Below are positions 16,797-25,033 of a DNA stretch of 64,000 nucleotides, piece by piece (position 1 is the first letter of the stretch; each line of letters begins with the position of its first letter). Source of the DNA: Eubacteriales bacterium mix99 (GTDB lineage Bacteria > Bacillota > Clostridia > Caldicoprobacterales > DTU083); contig CP121690.1 of the NCBI GenBank assembly GCA_038396605.1, positions 2,016,500 through 2,080,499 on the forward strand. The letters are read 5' to 3'. Both the position numbers and the translations under genes were made by a program. Under the pieces are notes generated by a model that saw nothing but the letters and a program-made list of their open reading frames with translations, made no database searches and was not told the origin of the DNA.

Positions 16797-17311
16797 CAGG
16801 CACCGGTGAAAATCTGATCATACGGCCGGCCTATCCGGAGGATGCCGCAGCATTTCTGGAGACCCTGGAGGAAGTATGTCAGGAAGGGATCTATTTTCTG
16901 GAAGATCATGCTGTGCGGTCCGTTCCGGAGCAGGAGAAAATGATACGGCATCTGGATCGCTCCAGGAATCTGATCGCGGTGGCTGTTTTGAATAGCCGGA
17001 TCGTCGGAGGAATTGCTGTTTTTGCAGGAGGAATGTCTCAAAAGTCCCGAAATTTTTGTACTTTGGGGATTCATGTGATCAAAGAAGCGCGGACTATGGG
17101 AATTGGGTCCGCGCTTTTGGCCTACGGAATGGATTGGGCAAAGGAAAGAAATTATCATAAGTTATGTCTCAGTGTATTTTCCACCAATGTCCGTGCGATT
17201 TCCCTGTATCGTAAAATGGGTTTTCTTGTGGAAGGCTGCCGGAAGGAACAGTTTTATTTCAGAAATCGATGGGTAGATGAAGTGCTGATGGCCAAATTCC
17301 TTCAGAAATGA
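16793..17311 (+). CDS. GNAT-family N-acetyltransferase
   Basis: This 172-residue protein is a GNAT acetyltransferase. It starts with NLIIRPAYPEDAAAF, the typical first strand. The acetyl-CoA-binding motif A is ARTMGIGSALLAYGMDWA (about residues 100-118), and motif B is FSTNVRAISLYRKMGF (about residues 130-145). Family members related to RimI or phosphinothricin acetyltransferase acetylate small amines or protein N-termini; the substrate here is not readable. The start is uncertain: ATG 16793 has no own ribosome binding site but overlaps a short upstream frame, while GTG 16772 lies about nine bases after GGAGG and would add seven residues. Confidence 0.82.
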   Translation: MTGTGENLIIRPAYPEDAAAFLETLEEVCQEGIYFLEDHAVRSVPEQEKMIRHLDRSRNLIAVAVLNSRIVGGIAVFAGGMSQKSRNFCTLGIHVIKEARTMGIGSALLAYGMDWAKERNYHKLCLSVFSTNVRAISLYRKMGFLVEGCRKEQFYFRNRWVDEVLMAKFLQK

Positions 17312-17414
17312 TCTCCATGTGACAAGTCTTTTGTAGGAAACGCATTGTAGAATCAGGTATAAAATGTAAATCCTAGGGAATCATTAAACTAGCTTGTACG
17401 AAAGGGTGGGAACA

Positions 17415-17678
17415 TTGCGGACCGGAGATCGCATCAAGGAATATACCATAGAGGCCAACCGAAAACTGAATGGTCCTTATACGGGAACAAAACAGGCGAT
17501 TCACCTGATTGCCGGAGAAAAGGCCGGAGAATTCATGGTGGCAGGTGACATCGGACTGAGCAGGGAGGAAAAGGCCCTGCTGATCGGTTTTATCGCCGGG
17601 GGAATGATGCAGAGCTTTTCCCTTGGCTATGCCGTCGGAAAGGTGGAAGGGGAAACAAGGAAACAAATTCATCTATAG
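17415..17678 (+). CDS. Conserved-looking protein of unknown function
   Basis: This 87-residue protein is not recognised. It starts with TTG at 17415 after AAAGGGTGGG and reads MRTGDRIKEYTIEANRK; an upstream TTG (17394) precedes the ribosome binding site. It has mixed charged and hydrophobic segments, with a Gly-rich hydrophobic stretch LIGFIAGGMMQSFSLGYAVG (about residues 57-76) that could be a short membrane helix or a buried glycine-rich helix. There is no signal peptide and no cysteine. It stands alone before the MASE3-PP2C operon, which has its own promoter. No function is suggested. Confidence 0.6.
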   Translation: MRTGDRIKEYTIEANRKLNGPYTGTKQAIHLIAGEKAGEFMVAGDIGLSREEKALLIGFIAGGMMQSFSLGYAVGKVEGETRKQIHL

Positions 17679-17683
17679 GAAAA

Positions 17684-17713
17684 TTGTATTATCTGGGTAT
17701 TTTATGTTATAAT
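17684..17713 (+). promoter_or_regulatory. Promoter of the MASE3-PP2C/ECF operon
   Basis: TTGTAT (17684-17689) and a perfect TATAAT (17708-17713) are 18 bases apart, 36 bases before the start codon. Confidence 0.65.
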
Positions 17714-17749
17714 CAGATATCGTAAAGGAAGGGATATCGGAGGGGGATT

Positions 17750-19441
17750 ATGGGGACTCAGAGATTTCGGAAGGATCGGTTTCTTTTTCTTGCTGTCTTT
17801 CTTTTTTCGGCTGTTCTGTATGGCCTGGTGCGTTGGCTGGATCCATATCTGTATCATATTTTTCATATGGATGATTTTCTGACCATTCATACTTGTCTGG
17901 AGCTTCTGAGTATTGTTATGTCCTTTTGTATTTTTTTAATTTCCCATTATACATTTGAGCGCTGCAGGCGCCTGCGGACGCTCATTTTTTCATGCACTTT
18001 TCTGTCAGTCGGCCTGCTGGATCTGTTCCATACGCTCAGCTACAATGGCATGCCAAAGTTTCTGACCCCGTCTTCCGTACCGAAGGCAACGTCCTTCTGG
18101 ATTGCTGCCCGTCTTACTTCCTGTATCGGGATGCTGCTTGCCGGCCTGGTACGGGACAGAGCCACAAGGGTCAGCCGAAGACTCTGTGCCTCGGTTTCCC
18201 TGGTTTACAGCGGAGTCCTGCTTTATCTCCTGACCTACCGGCTGGATCAGATTCCACCCCTGTTTATTGAAGGGCAGGGGCTGACTCCCCTGAAGATCCA
18301 CCTGGAATATCTGATTATTGCTGTTTTTTTAATCAGCCTGGGGCTCTTCTATCGGAGTTACAGATGGGAGAAGGGGGAGGAAGGATACCGGTATGTCATT
18401 CTTTCGATCTTGCTGAGTATTTTCAGTGAGATGGCATTTACGCAGTACTGCAATGTATATGATTCCTATAATCTGCTGGGGCATATTTATAAAATTGCTG
18501 CCTATTATTTCTTGTTCAAGGCAAAGTTTGTATTGAATGTTCAGAAGCCCTATCGTGCTTTACATAAGACAGAGCAGAAGCTTAGCCGGTATGCGGACGA
18601 CCTGGAAGATCAGGTGAAGCAGAGAACGAAAGAGATTACGGTGGCCAATGAAAAGCTGATAAAGGATCTGAATTATGCCAGGAACATTCAGAGTGCGCTG
18701 CTGCCCGCCAGTTTTCCCACTGCGGATGGCCTTGAATTTTACGCCAGCTACCTGCCCTGTGAAAAAATAGGCGGGGATTTCTACAATGTATACCGGCTGG
18801 ATGATGAAAATGTGGGGATCCTGATCGGCGATGTGGCAGGCCATGGCGTTTCCGCCGCCATGATTACCGTCTTCATCAACCAGAATATTCATGTCCGCAG
18901 GGAATATGACGACGGGCACATCCGGGTTCTGTCCCCCAAGCAGGTCCTGAATAATCTCTATTATACCTATAACCGGATGCCGTTTCCTGAGGAAGTCTAT
19001 ACTGTGCTTTTTTATGGAATCTATCATTTGAAGAGCCGGGTATTGACTTATTGTTCCGCAGGAATGAATGTTTCTCCCCTTGTTCTGGAGAAAAGCGGGG
19101 AAGTCCGACCGATCCCCATTGTGGGCCTGCCAATCTGCAAGCTGGCGGGGATTGTAAGCCCTTCCTATGAAAACCGGAGGCTTCAGCTGGAGGAGGGGGA
19201 CAGCCTTTTGTTCTTTACGGATGGGCTGATTGAAATTGACCGGAAGAAGCCGGATCAATTCAATGAGTCCAATCTGATGGAGTTCCTGAAAGGAATGAAG
19301 AACACGACTGCGGAAGAAACGACGGGATATCTGCTGGATCTGTATCAGGCAATATTGGGGGGGAATCAAATGATCGATGATGTAACGGTACTTGTTATGA
19401 AAATAAGGGAGTACGATGGAAAGAAGGTGGAATTGTTATGA
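17750..19441 (+). CDS. Membrane MASE3-sensor PP2C-type serine phosphatase (SpoIIE/RsbU-like)
   Basis: This 563-residue protein has an N-terminal MASE3 membrane sensor (about residues 10-265, roughly seven helices; diagnostic LDLFHTLSYNGMPKF near residue 90). A coiled-coil linker follows (about 270-305), then a PP2C/SpoIIE phosphatase domain (about 310-555). Metal-binding aspartates are seen in KIGGDFYNV, IGDVAGHGVSAAM, FTDGLIE and IDDVTVLV. Such enzymes dephosphorylate STAS antagonists like RsbV/SpoIIAA; a STAS protein is encoded at 5901, though any pairing is speculative. The gene overlaps the next one by ATGA, so they are translated together. Confidence 0.9.
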   Translation: MGTQRFRKDRFLFLAVFLFSAVLYGLVRWLDPYLYHIFHMDDFLTIHTCLELLSIVMSFCIFLISHYTFERCRRLRTLIFSCTFLSVGLLDLFHTLSYNGMPKFLTPSSVPKATSFWIAARLTSCIGMLLAGLVRDRATRVSRRLCASVSLVYSGVLLYLLTYRLDQIPPLFIEGQGLTPLKIHLEYLIIAVFLISLGLFYRSYRWEKGEEGYRYVILSILLSIFSEMAFTQYCNVYDSYNLLGHIYKIAAYYFLFKAKFVLNVQKPYRALHKTEQKLSRYADDLEDQVKQRTKEITVANEKLIKDLNYARNIQSALLPASFPTADGLEFYASYLPCEKIGGDFYNVYRLDDENVGILIGDVAGHGVSAAMITVFINQNIHVRREYDDGHIRVLSPKQVLNNLYYTYNRMPFPEEVYTVLFYGIYHLKSRVLTYCSAGMNVSPLVLEKSGEVRPIPIVGLPICKLAGIVSPSYENRRLQLEEGDSLLFFTDGLIEIDRKKPDQFNESNLMEFLKGMKNTTAEETTGYLLDLYQAILGGNQMIDDVTVLVMKIREYDGKKVELL

Positions 19442-19971
19442 ACAGATCAATCCGATGGATTGCCAGGACAGCTATTTTACTGGCACTGACGGTGATGTTT
19501 CAATCGCTTCGGCTGTGGATTCCTGCCATTCCTTCCAACATAAGCCAGACTGTTGTGGGTTCCCTTGTGAATCTGTGTCTCATTGTTGCGGCTGTTATGA
19601 TGGGAATCAGGGGAGGACTGATTATTGCCCTTGCCGCTCCCATTATCGCATTGATTCAGGGATTTACGCCATCCCCTGTTCTGGTGGTTCCCATTGCCTT
19701 TGGCAATTTCGTTCTGGTGGTGATGGCGTCTCTTCTGTATGATAAGAATCCGATTCTGGCCGTCGTCACCGGTGCCGTGCTGAAATTCATCACGTTGTAT
19801 CTTGGTGTGGTGAAGATTGTCCTGCCTTTTTTCCTGCCCAATGCTCCGGATAAAATGCGCGCGGCACTTTCTGCTCAATTCAGCTGGCCACAGCTGGTTA
19901 CTGCAGGGATCGGAGGAGTCCTGGCGGTTGGGATTCTGACTGTTTTAAGAAAATCGGTCCGGGAAGAATAG
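19438..19971 (+). CDS. ECF-type transporter S component (substrate-binding membrane protein)
   Basis: This 177-residue integral membrane protein has about five or six helices. The N-terminal helix IARTAILLALTVMFQSLRLW and the following loop resemble S components of energy-coupling factor vitamin transporters, which dock onto a shared EcfAAT module. No EcfA or EcfT gene is adjacent, as is usual for group II systems. The substrate is not evident: no vitamin riboswitch precedes it and it sits in an operon with a MASE3-PP2C phosphatase. The ATG overlaps the upstream stop (ATGA). The alternative is an unrelated small membrane protein. Confidence 0.65.
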   Translation: MNRSIRWIARTAILLALTVMFQSLRLWIPAIPSNISQTVVGSLVNLCLIVAAVMMGIRGGLIIALAAPIIALIQGFTPSPVLVVPIAFGNFVLVVMASLLYDKNPILAVVTGAVLKFITLYLGVVKIVLPFFLPNAPDKMRAALSAQFSWPQLVTAGIGGVLAVGILTVLRKSVREE

Positions 19972-19976
19972 GAAAA

Positions 19977-20026
19977 AAGAGGCAAGGCAGCAGACAGCCC
20001 TTTTCTGCCACCTTATTCTGCCTCTT
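19977..20026 (-). terminator. Intrinsic terminator for the minus-strand repeat protein gene
   Basis: AAGAGGCA (19977-19984) pairs with TGCCTCTT (20019-20026), with an inner GGCAG/CTGCC pairing. On the minus strand the stem is followed by a T run. It overlaps the last codons of the minus-strand gene and lies just past the plus-strand ECF gene, so it may serve both. Confidence 0.6.
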
Positions 20027-21128
20027 CCGGCTTACCGGGATCCGGACCGGACCCGGTGCCGGAGGAATCCTTTGTCTGTGACAGCAGCTGAGCCATCCGG
20101 ACCATCATTTCCATGGACTCATTTTGCTTATCCGTCAGTTCTGTGGAAGGCGGAGCCTGCATCATGGTATTTTCAGCATCTTTTTGCTTCTCCCTGTTCT
20201 GTGTGTCCTCTTCCCCTGCTTCCTCCTTTTGGCTTTCCTTTTTGGTGGATTCCATTGTTTGTGCGATTTTCAGGATTTGCAGGAGCTGATCGGCTTTATC
20301 CCCGAATTCCTGAGGCAGGATGGGTCGGATGATATAAAGAATTTCCCCGAAGGATTCTGTGGGAGACGTATTTTGTACGCCGGCTATGGATTGTCTGTTT
20401 TGATAATTCCGGATATTCCGGTTCAGCTGATCCACCGTGTGATAGGTTCCCATGATCTGATCCAGTTTCCTTTGGTTGTCCGGGTCAACATAAGGTTTTA
20501 TTGCCTTCATGAGCTCTATCTTTCTTGCATCCGGATCAGACGGCACATTTACTGCACTGTTCCAGATTTTTTGCGGATAGGTATGGTTCAGGGTACTCCG
20601 AATGGAACTCAGTGCATCCAGAATTCCTGTAATGGTGTAAACGGCGTCCTGCTGCTGTTCCTCCAGATAAGGGCAAATCGCATGCAGCATCTCTATGTTT
20701 TTCGGATTGTCCAGCAGGTTTTCAAAGGCGGATTCCATGGATTCCATACCGTAAGTCCGGGGAAGCCGTGCTTTTTTCATTCTTGGCCATATCAGGAGCC
20801 AGCCAATCAAAAGAAGAAAAAATGTGGTCGGAGGAACAAATGTCCGGCTTTGCTTCTTCACCGGTTTTAAAGGCTGCTGCAGGGGCAGGGGTTCATTTTC
20901 CTCCACCGGAATCCTGTTTGTATGTATTGATGGTTCTCTTGCCTGCTGCTCCGAAGCCGATGACCTTTTCCCGTTTTCCTTATTGGCGGGCTTCCTGACG
21001 GACGGGTTCTTGTCTTCTGTGGATTTGCCCGACAGCGGTGGTTCTGCATCGGGGAAAAGATCCCGCCTTGGTATGAATTCCTGAGGCGATTTTCTGTTAT
21101 AGGCGGAATCATTGATTCTTTGAATCAT
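20013..21128 (-). CDS. Single-span membrane protein with three internal helical repeats, function unknown
   Basis: This 371-residue protein is not recognised. Residues 1-95 are charged and Pro/Ser-rich, and one membrane helix lies at about 101-115 (TFFLLLIGWLLIW). Beyond it three related segments occur, near residues 148-172 (AICPYLEEQQQDA), 207-231 (AIKPYVDPDNQRK) and 263-287 (IIRPILPQEFGDK), spaced 55-60 residues. The tail (about 290-371) is acidic and disordered-looking. The same Pro-centred motif ends the divergently encoded 73-residue protein at 21309. The ATG at 21128 follows GAGGAGGGA; an earlier ATG (21143) overlaps that site. The lack of a cleavable signal suggests a membrane anchor, perhaps with a sporulation or envelope role. 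Confidence 0.7.
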   Translation of the reverse strand: MIQRINDSAYNRKSPQEFIPRRDLFPDAEPPLSGKSTEDKNPSVRKPANKENGKRSSASEQQAREPSIHTNRIPVEENEPLPLQQPLKPVKKQSRTFVPPTTFFLLLIGWLLIWPRMKKARLPRTYGMESMESAFENLLDNPKNIEMLHAICPYLEEQQQDAVYTITGILDALSSIRSTLNHTYPQKIWNSAVNVPSDPDARKIELMKAIKPYVDPDNQRKLDQIMGTYHTVDQLNRNIRNYQNRQSIAGVQNTSPTESFGEILYIIRPILPQEFGDKADQLLQILKIAQTMESTKKESQKEEAGEEDTQNREKQKDAENTMMQAPPSTELTDKQNESMEMMVRMAQLLSQTKDSSGTGSGPDPGKPEEAE

Positions 21129-21308
21129 CGTATCCCTCCTCACAATGATAGAACAATTATCCTAATCTATCATACGCGATTTCCCGCACGATGTGCAGCA
21201 TTAATTTGCAAACCATTTCCTGTTGCGGATCCTGATTTTCTGTGTCAATTGCAGGTGGTACGAATAGGATGGTATAGATGGAAAAGAGCGATTTAAAGGA
21301 GGGATAGT

Positions 21309-21530
21309 ATGGAGTTCAATACCCAGGATATGAACAGGATGTCGCAGATAGCCCGGCAGATGCAGGGAAAATCAGAAGATGAAGTGGTAAGGGAACTGGC
21401 CCGGATGATTCGTTCCGGGGAGGGAGGTTTGACGCCGGCGAAGGCGGAACAGATGCTCCGGACGGTCCTGCCCATGCTGAACAATGAGCAAAGGAGAAAA
21501 ATACAAAAACTGATCCGCGAGCTTCAATGA
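21309..21530 (+). CDS. Small helical protein sharing a motif with the divergent membrane protein
   Basis: This 73-residue soluble, helical protein is not recognised. Its C-terminal half TVLPMLNNEQRRKIQKLIREL follows the pattern of the three repeats in the divergently transcribed 371-residue membrane protein (hydrophobic pair, x, Pro, hydrophobic, Leu/Val, then polar run with Gln/Arg/Lys, then amphipathic helix). Its N-terminal half contains a run of Met/Gln-rich helix (NRMSQIARQMQ). The ATG follows AAAGGAGGGA. A functional link between the two proteins is an inference from motif sharing and adjacency. Confidence 0.7.
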   Translation: MEFNTQDMNRMSQIARQMQGKSEDEVVRELARMIRSGEGGLTPAKAEQMLRTVLPMLNNEQRRKIQKLIRELQ

Positions 21531-21611
21531 GGATAAATTGAGGACTCTCCTTTAACATCTTCACCTTGATATACATAAGATATATCAGGTAGGAAGAAAG
21601 GGGGGATATCC

Positions 21612-22865
21612 TTGAAGAGTCTGTCGGGGATGACAATGCTGCCTTTTCTGTTTGGAAACAGCAGTAAGGGCAGGGAAAAGATAGATGGCAGACTGCTTAA
21701 AAAGACCAGGACTTTAGGCCTGAGCAGTATTCCCGCCATTGTATTTTCCAAAGAGAAGGAAGAGGAAACAAACAGCTGCAAGAAGTATCTGGAAAGCAAA
21801 GGCGTGAAGATAAAATATGATCTTCCTTTTATCAATGCTTATGCCGTTGTGATAGAAGGCGGCAAGCTGGAAGATACAGCAAAAGCGGACATCGTGCAGT
21901 ATATTTCAGATGATATTGAAATGAGCTCGCTTTTAAACGTAGCCGCCCAGGAGGTTGGGGCCAGAGCAATCAATAATACAGGATATACAGGGAAGGGTGT
22001 CGGTATTGCAATATTGGATACCGGTATTTACCCACATCAGGATTTCATAAGACCAAGGAACCGGATCATAGCATTTAAGGATTTTGTCAACAACAAATTG
22101 TCCCCTTATGATGACAACGGACATGGCACCTTTGTTGCCGGCGTTGCAGCAGGAAGTGGATATGCATCCAGCGGCAAATATAAGGGAATTGCACCGGAGG
22201 CCAACCTGATCGGAGTGAAGGTCATGGATAAGAATGGCTCCGGCAATTCATCCGATATTCTGGCAGGCATGCAATGGGTTGCGGATCATCAGAAGGAACA
22301 TAAAATAAAGGTACTGTCACTTTCTCTGGGTGCACAGCCTTCCGGTTCCCGGTTGGATCCTCTTGCGGCGGCGGTTGAAGAAATCTGGAGAAGAGGGATC
22401 GTAGTAGTTGCAGCGGCAGGGAATGCCGGTCCCAAGCAAAATACCATAGCCACTCCGGGCGTGAGCCCGCTCATCTTAACGGTCGGAGCGGTGGACGATA
22501 ATCGAACCCCAAAGTACGAAGATGATAAGATAGCAGAGTTTTCAAGCCGGGGTCCCGTAAACCGAAATCTTGTAAAGCCGGATATCGTGGCACCTGGTGT
22601 AGGCATCACCGCAACGGATGCGGATTTGGAATATACAGGTTCCCGCCGGCCGGAAGCTCTGAAAATACCCTATAAAAGTATGTCCGGTACCTCTGTGGCA
22701 ACGCCGGTTGTTTCCGGCGCAGCTGCCCTGCTTGTCGGAAGGAATCCGGGAATGACGCCGTCTGAGGTAAAAGATGCTTTGACGAAAAATGCTTTTCAAA
22801 TGAATGTGAGTAAATATGCACAGGGAAAAGGAATATTGAATATTCGGAAGTCCATGGGTATTTAA
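21612..22865 (+). CDS. Subtilisin-like serine protease (S8 family), no signal peptide
   Basis: This 417-residue protein is an S8 peptidase with the full catalytic triad: Asp in AILDTGIY (about residue 136), His in NGHGTFVAG (about 174) and Ser in SGTSVATP (about 360). The oxyanion Asn is in AAAGNAGP. Residues 35-105 form an I9-like propeptide (AIVFSKEKEE to YISDD). There is no signal peptide or membrane segment, so it resembles AprX/intracellular-type subtilases. Proteases of this kind in Clostridia can act in sporulating cells, but no promoter class could be read. The start is TTG after GAAAGGGGGGA. Confidence 0.9.
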   Translation: MKSLSGMTMLPFLFGNSSKGREKIDGRLLKKTRTLGLSSIPAIVFSKEKEEETNSCKKYLESKGVKIKYDLPFINAYAVVIEGGKLEDTAKADIVQYISDDIEMSSLLNVAAQEVGARAINNTGYTGKGVGIAILDTGIYPHQDFIRPRNRIIAFKDFVNNKLSPYDDNGHGTFVAGVAAGSGYASSGKYKGIAPEANLIGVKVMDKNGSGNSSDILAGMQWVADHQKEHKIKVLSLSLGAQPSGSRLDPLAAAVEEIWRRGIVVVAAAGNAGPKQNTIATPGVSPLILTVGAVDDNRTPKYEDDKIAEFSSRGPVNRNLVKPDIVAPGVGITATDADLEYTGSRRPEALKIPYKSMSGTSVATPVVSGAAALLVGRNPGMTPSEVKDALTKNAFQMNVSKYAQGKGILNIRKSMGI

Positions 22866-22866
22866 C

Positions 22867-22900
22867 CGGGAGGAGGTTCGTTTCCTCCCGCTTCCCATCT
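22867..22900 (+). terminator. Probable terminator of the subtilase gene
   Basis: CGGGAGGA pairs with TCCTCCCG within 22868-22890, followed by a pyrimidine-rich stretch with a short T run further on (CATCTTTTTG). The T tract is displaced, so efficiency is uncertain. Confidence 0.5.
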
Positions 22901-22955
22901 TTTTGCTGTTTTACAGGAATTAATCCTGTCTATTATTCTTCATGGGAGGATTTTC

Positions 22956-23819
22956 ATGGTAAATCGGAACGGGATGACAGGAGAACGCAGATCTCCATAT
23001 GAGATACTGGTAATCGGCGATATTATGCTGGATCAATATGTGCTGAACCGGGAGACAGACCTGTGCCGGAAGGCCCATGCATTGATGCCGGATCCGGACG
23101 GAATCATCTGCTGCCTCGGAGGAGCAGCCAGTGTGGCTGCAAATATCAGAAGCATAGGCGGGAAAGTCACTCTGGCAGGTGTGGTTGGGAAGGATGAAGA
23201 AGGGGAAAAGATTCGGAAGATACTGGGCCAAAAGAGCATTCCTGCTATTCTGGGAGTGGAAGATTCCTGGTGTACAGCGGGAAACCTTTGGAACACCGCC
23301 GGGGAGTTGTCACCTGCTTCCCGGGACGGGGAAGATACACGGGAATTTGTATCCGATATCTTTCATGATGTGCTGCGATTGGTGGCCTTGATCGCAAACG
23401 ATATTCGTCTTGTAACGATATTGGATTACGAAAGGGGTGTCATTTCGGAAGGGCTGCTGTGTGCTGTCCGGGAATTTTGTGAGCCCGGGGAAATCCCTGT
23501 CCTTGTCGGCACAAGCAGAAAGGATTTGCCCAACTATCGGGGAAGCGATGTCATCCGACTCGATTTTACCGATACGCAGGCCATATTCCTGGCGGGCTTG
23601 TCCATGGGGATTTCCATGGGACTTCCAAGGGAAACAGCTGGCAAAATTGCGGATGAGCTGGTTCTGGAAACCGTCGGCAGGAGAACGTCCCACAGCGAAA
23701 AGAATTCACCTGATAAAGGAAATTTCTCCGGGATGGGAGCCAGGACAGCAAAAGCTGAGGACTGGAGAAGCATTGCGGAGCGCGTCCTTCCCGGCGAATC
23801 GGTTAACCGCCCCGGCTGA
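22956..23819 (+). CDS. PfkB-family sugar kinase-like protein lacking the GAGD catalytic motif
   Basis: This 287-residue protein has the PfkB/RfaE N-terminal half: EILVIGDIMLDQYV (first strand with substrate Asp) and LGGAASVAANIRSIGGKVTLAGVVGKDEEG (PfkB signature 1 with its Gly-Gly). The middle part, where ATP-binding strands are expected, is partly conserved (LVTILDYERGVIS). The C-terminal anion-hole and catalytic-base motif (T/A)GAGD is not found; the region reads RLDFTDTQAIFLAGLSMGI. It is therefore either a non-catalytic relative or a diverged enzyme. Its 3' end overlaps the convergent cysteine desulfurase gene by 17 bases. The ATG follows GGGAGGATTTTC. Confidence 0.7.
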   Translation: MVNRNGMTGERRSPYEILVIGDIMLDQYVLNRETDLCRKAHALMPDPDGIICCLGGAASVAANIRSIGGKVTLAGVVGKDEEGEKIRKILGQKSIPAILGVEDSWCTAGNLWNTAGELSPASRDGEDTREFVSDIFHDVLRLVALIANDIRLVTILDYERGVISEGLLCAVREFCEPGEIPVLVGTSRKDLPNYRGSDVIRLDFTDTQAIFLAGLSMGISMGLPRETAGKIADELVLETVGRRTSHSEKNSPDKGNFSGMGARTAKAEDWRSIAERVLPGESVNRPG

Positions 23820-24942
23820 TTTCGTACAATGCCCGGACACACTGTTTTACTTCCTCCAAAGTATTGAAAATACCAAAGCTGAAACGTACCGTGCCCTGAT
23901 TCATGGTACCGATGGTTTCATGGGCAAGCGGACAGCAATGAAGTCCGCCTCTGGTTGCAATGTCATAGCGTTCATCCAGCAGATTGGAGACCTCGGACGA
24001 ATCCTTATCTCCAACATTGACGGATACGATGCCGGTTTTGCCTTTTCCGGAAGGCTGGTACATTTTGATTCCGCTGATATGCGAGAGGGCTTCCAGAAAG
24101 AACTTTTCCAATCGCTGTTCCCGGGCCAGCAGTTTGGATGGGCTCTGGTCCAGAATATATTTTACACCGGCTGCCAGTCCTGCGATGCCGGGAGTATTCA
24201 GCGTTCCGGATTCATATTTATCCGGCAGCAGATCCGGCTGGTCCAGGCTCTCGGACTGACTGCCGGTCCCGCCTTCCCGGACCGTGTCCAGTTTTACATC
24301 CGGATGAATGTACAGGCCTCCTGTGCCCTGCGGCCCCAGTAGTCCCTTGTGACCCGGGAAGGCCATCAGATCCACCGGCAGGGCAGACAGATCAATGGGA
24401 AGGATTCCGGCTGTCTGGGCCGCGTCCACCAGATAAGGAATCCCGTGATCCCTGGCAATATTGCCGATTTCTTCAATCGGTAGAATGGCGCCTGTGACAT
24501 TGGAGGCGTGAGTGGTGACAATCAGACGGGTGTTGGGCCGGATTGCCTTTCGGATATCCCCGGGATCCAGGATTCCCTCCGGACTGCACTGCACAAGGGT
24601 CAGTTCCAGGCCCTGCTTTTCCAGTTTTTTTAACGGCCTGGCGACGGCATTGTGTTCCATGGATGTGGTGATTACGTGATCTCCCGGAGCCACCAGGCCC
24701 TTGATGGCCAGATTGAGACTGTCGGTACAATTATAGGTGAAGATAATCCGGAAGGGATCGCTCAGATGGAACAGCTCGCAGAGCATTTCTCGGGCACACA
24801 GCAGGATCTGCCCAGCCTGAACGGCCATTTTGTGTCCGGATCTGCCCGGGTTTGCACCGTATTTTTCCATACATTCCATTACCGCCTGGCAGACAGCCGG
24901 TGGCTTGGGCCAGGTTGTCGCAGCATTGTCCATATATATCAT
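23803..24942 (-). CDS. Cysteine desulfurase (class V aminotransferase family)
   Basis: This 379-residue PLP enzyme removes sulfur from cysteine (or selenium from selenocysteine). Motifs include the start MIYMDNAATTWPKP, the PLP-contacting HNAVARPLK, DAAQTAG, and the lysine-containing FPGHKGLLGPQGTGG that forms the Schiff base. The C-terminal catalytic cysteine sits in RGGLHCCPLAHETIG. This matches the 'cysteine desulfurase family' group of Firmicutes that is separate from NifS/IscS/SufS and often sits next to DUF3343 genes, as here (divergent, 91 bases away). Start ATG at 24942 follows GGGGGAAATACC. Role in thiolation or selenium delivery is inferred. Confidence 0.9.
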   Translation of the reverse strand: MIYMDNAATTWPKPPAVCQAVMECMEKYGANPGRSGHKMAVQAGQILLCAREMLCELFHLSDPFRIIFTYNCTDSLNLAIKGLVAPGDHVITTSMEHNAVARPLKKLEKQGLELTLVQCSPEGILDPGDIRKAIRPNTRLIVTTHASNVTGAILPIEEIGNIARDHGIPYLVDAAQTAGILPIDLSALPVDLMAFPGHKGLLGPQGTGGLYIHPDVKLDTVREGGTGSQSESLDQPDLLPDKYESGTLNTPGIAGLAAGVKYILDQSPSKLLAREQRLEKFFLEALSHISGIKMYQPSGKGKTGIVSVNVGDKDSSEVSNLLDERYDIATRGGLHCCPLAHETIGTMNQGTVRFSFGIFNTLEEVKQCVRALYEISRGG

Positions 24943-25033
24943 GGTATTTCCCCCAATTATATATTGTAACAACTTTCTTTCCTAACCAATATATTAAATC
25001 AGGGAATATTATAGAACCAAAGGAGTGAAGCAA

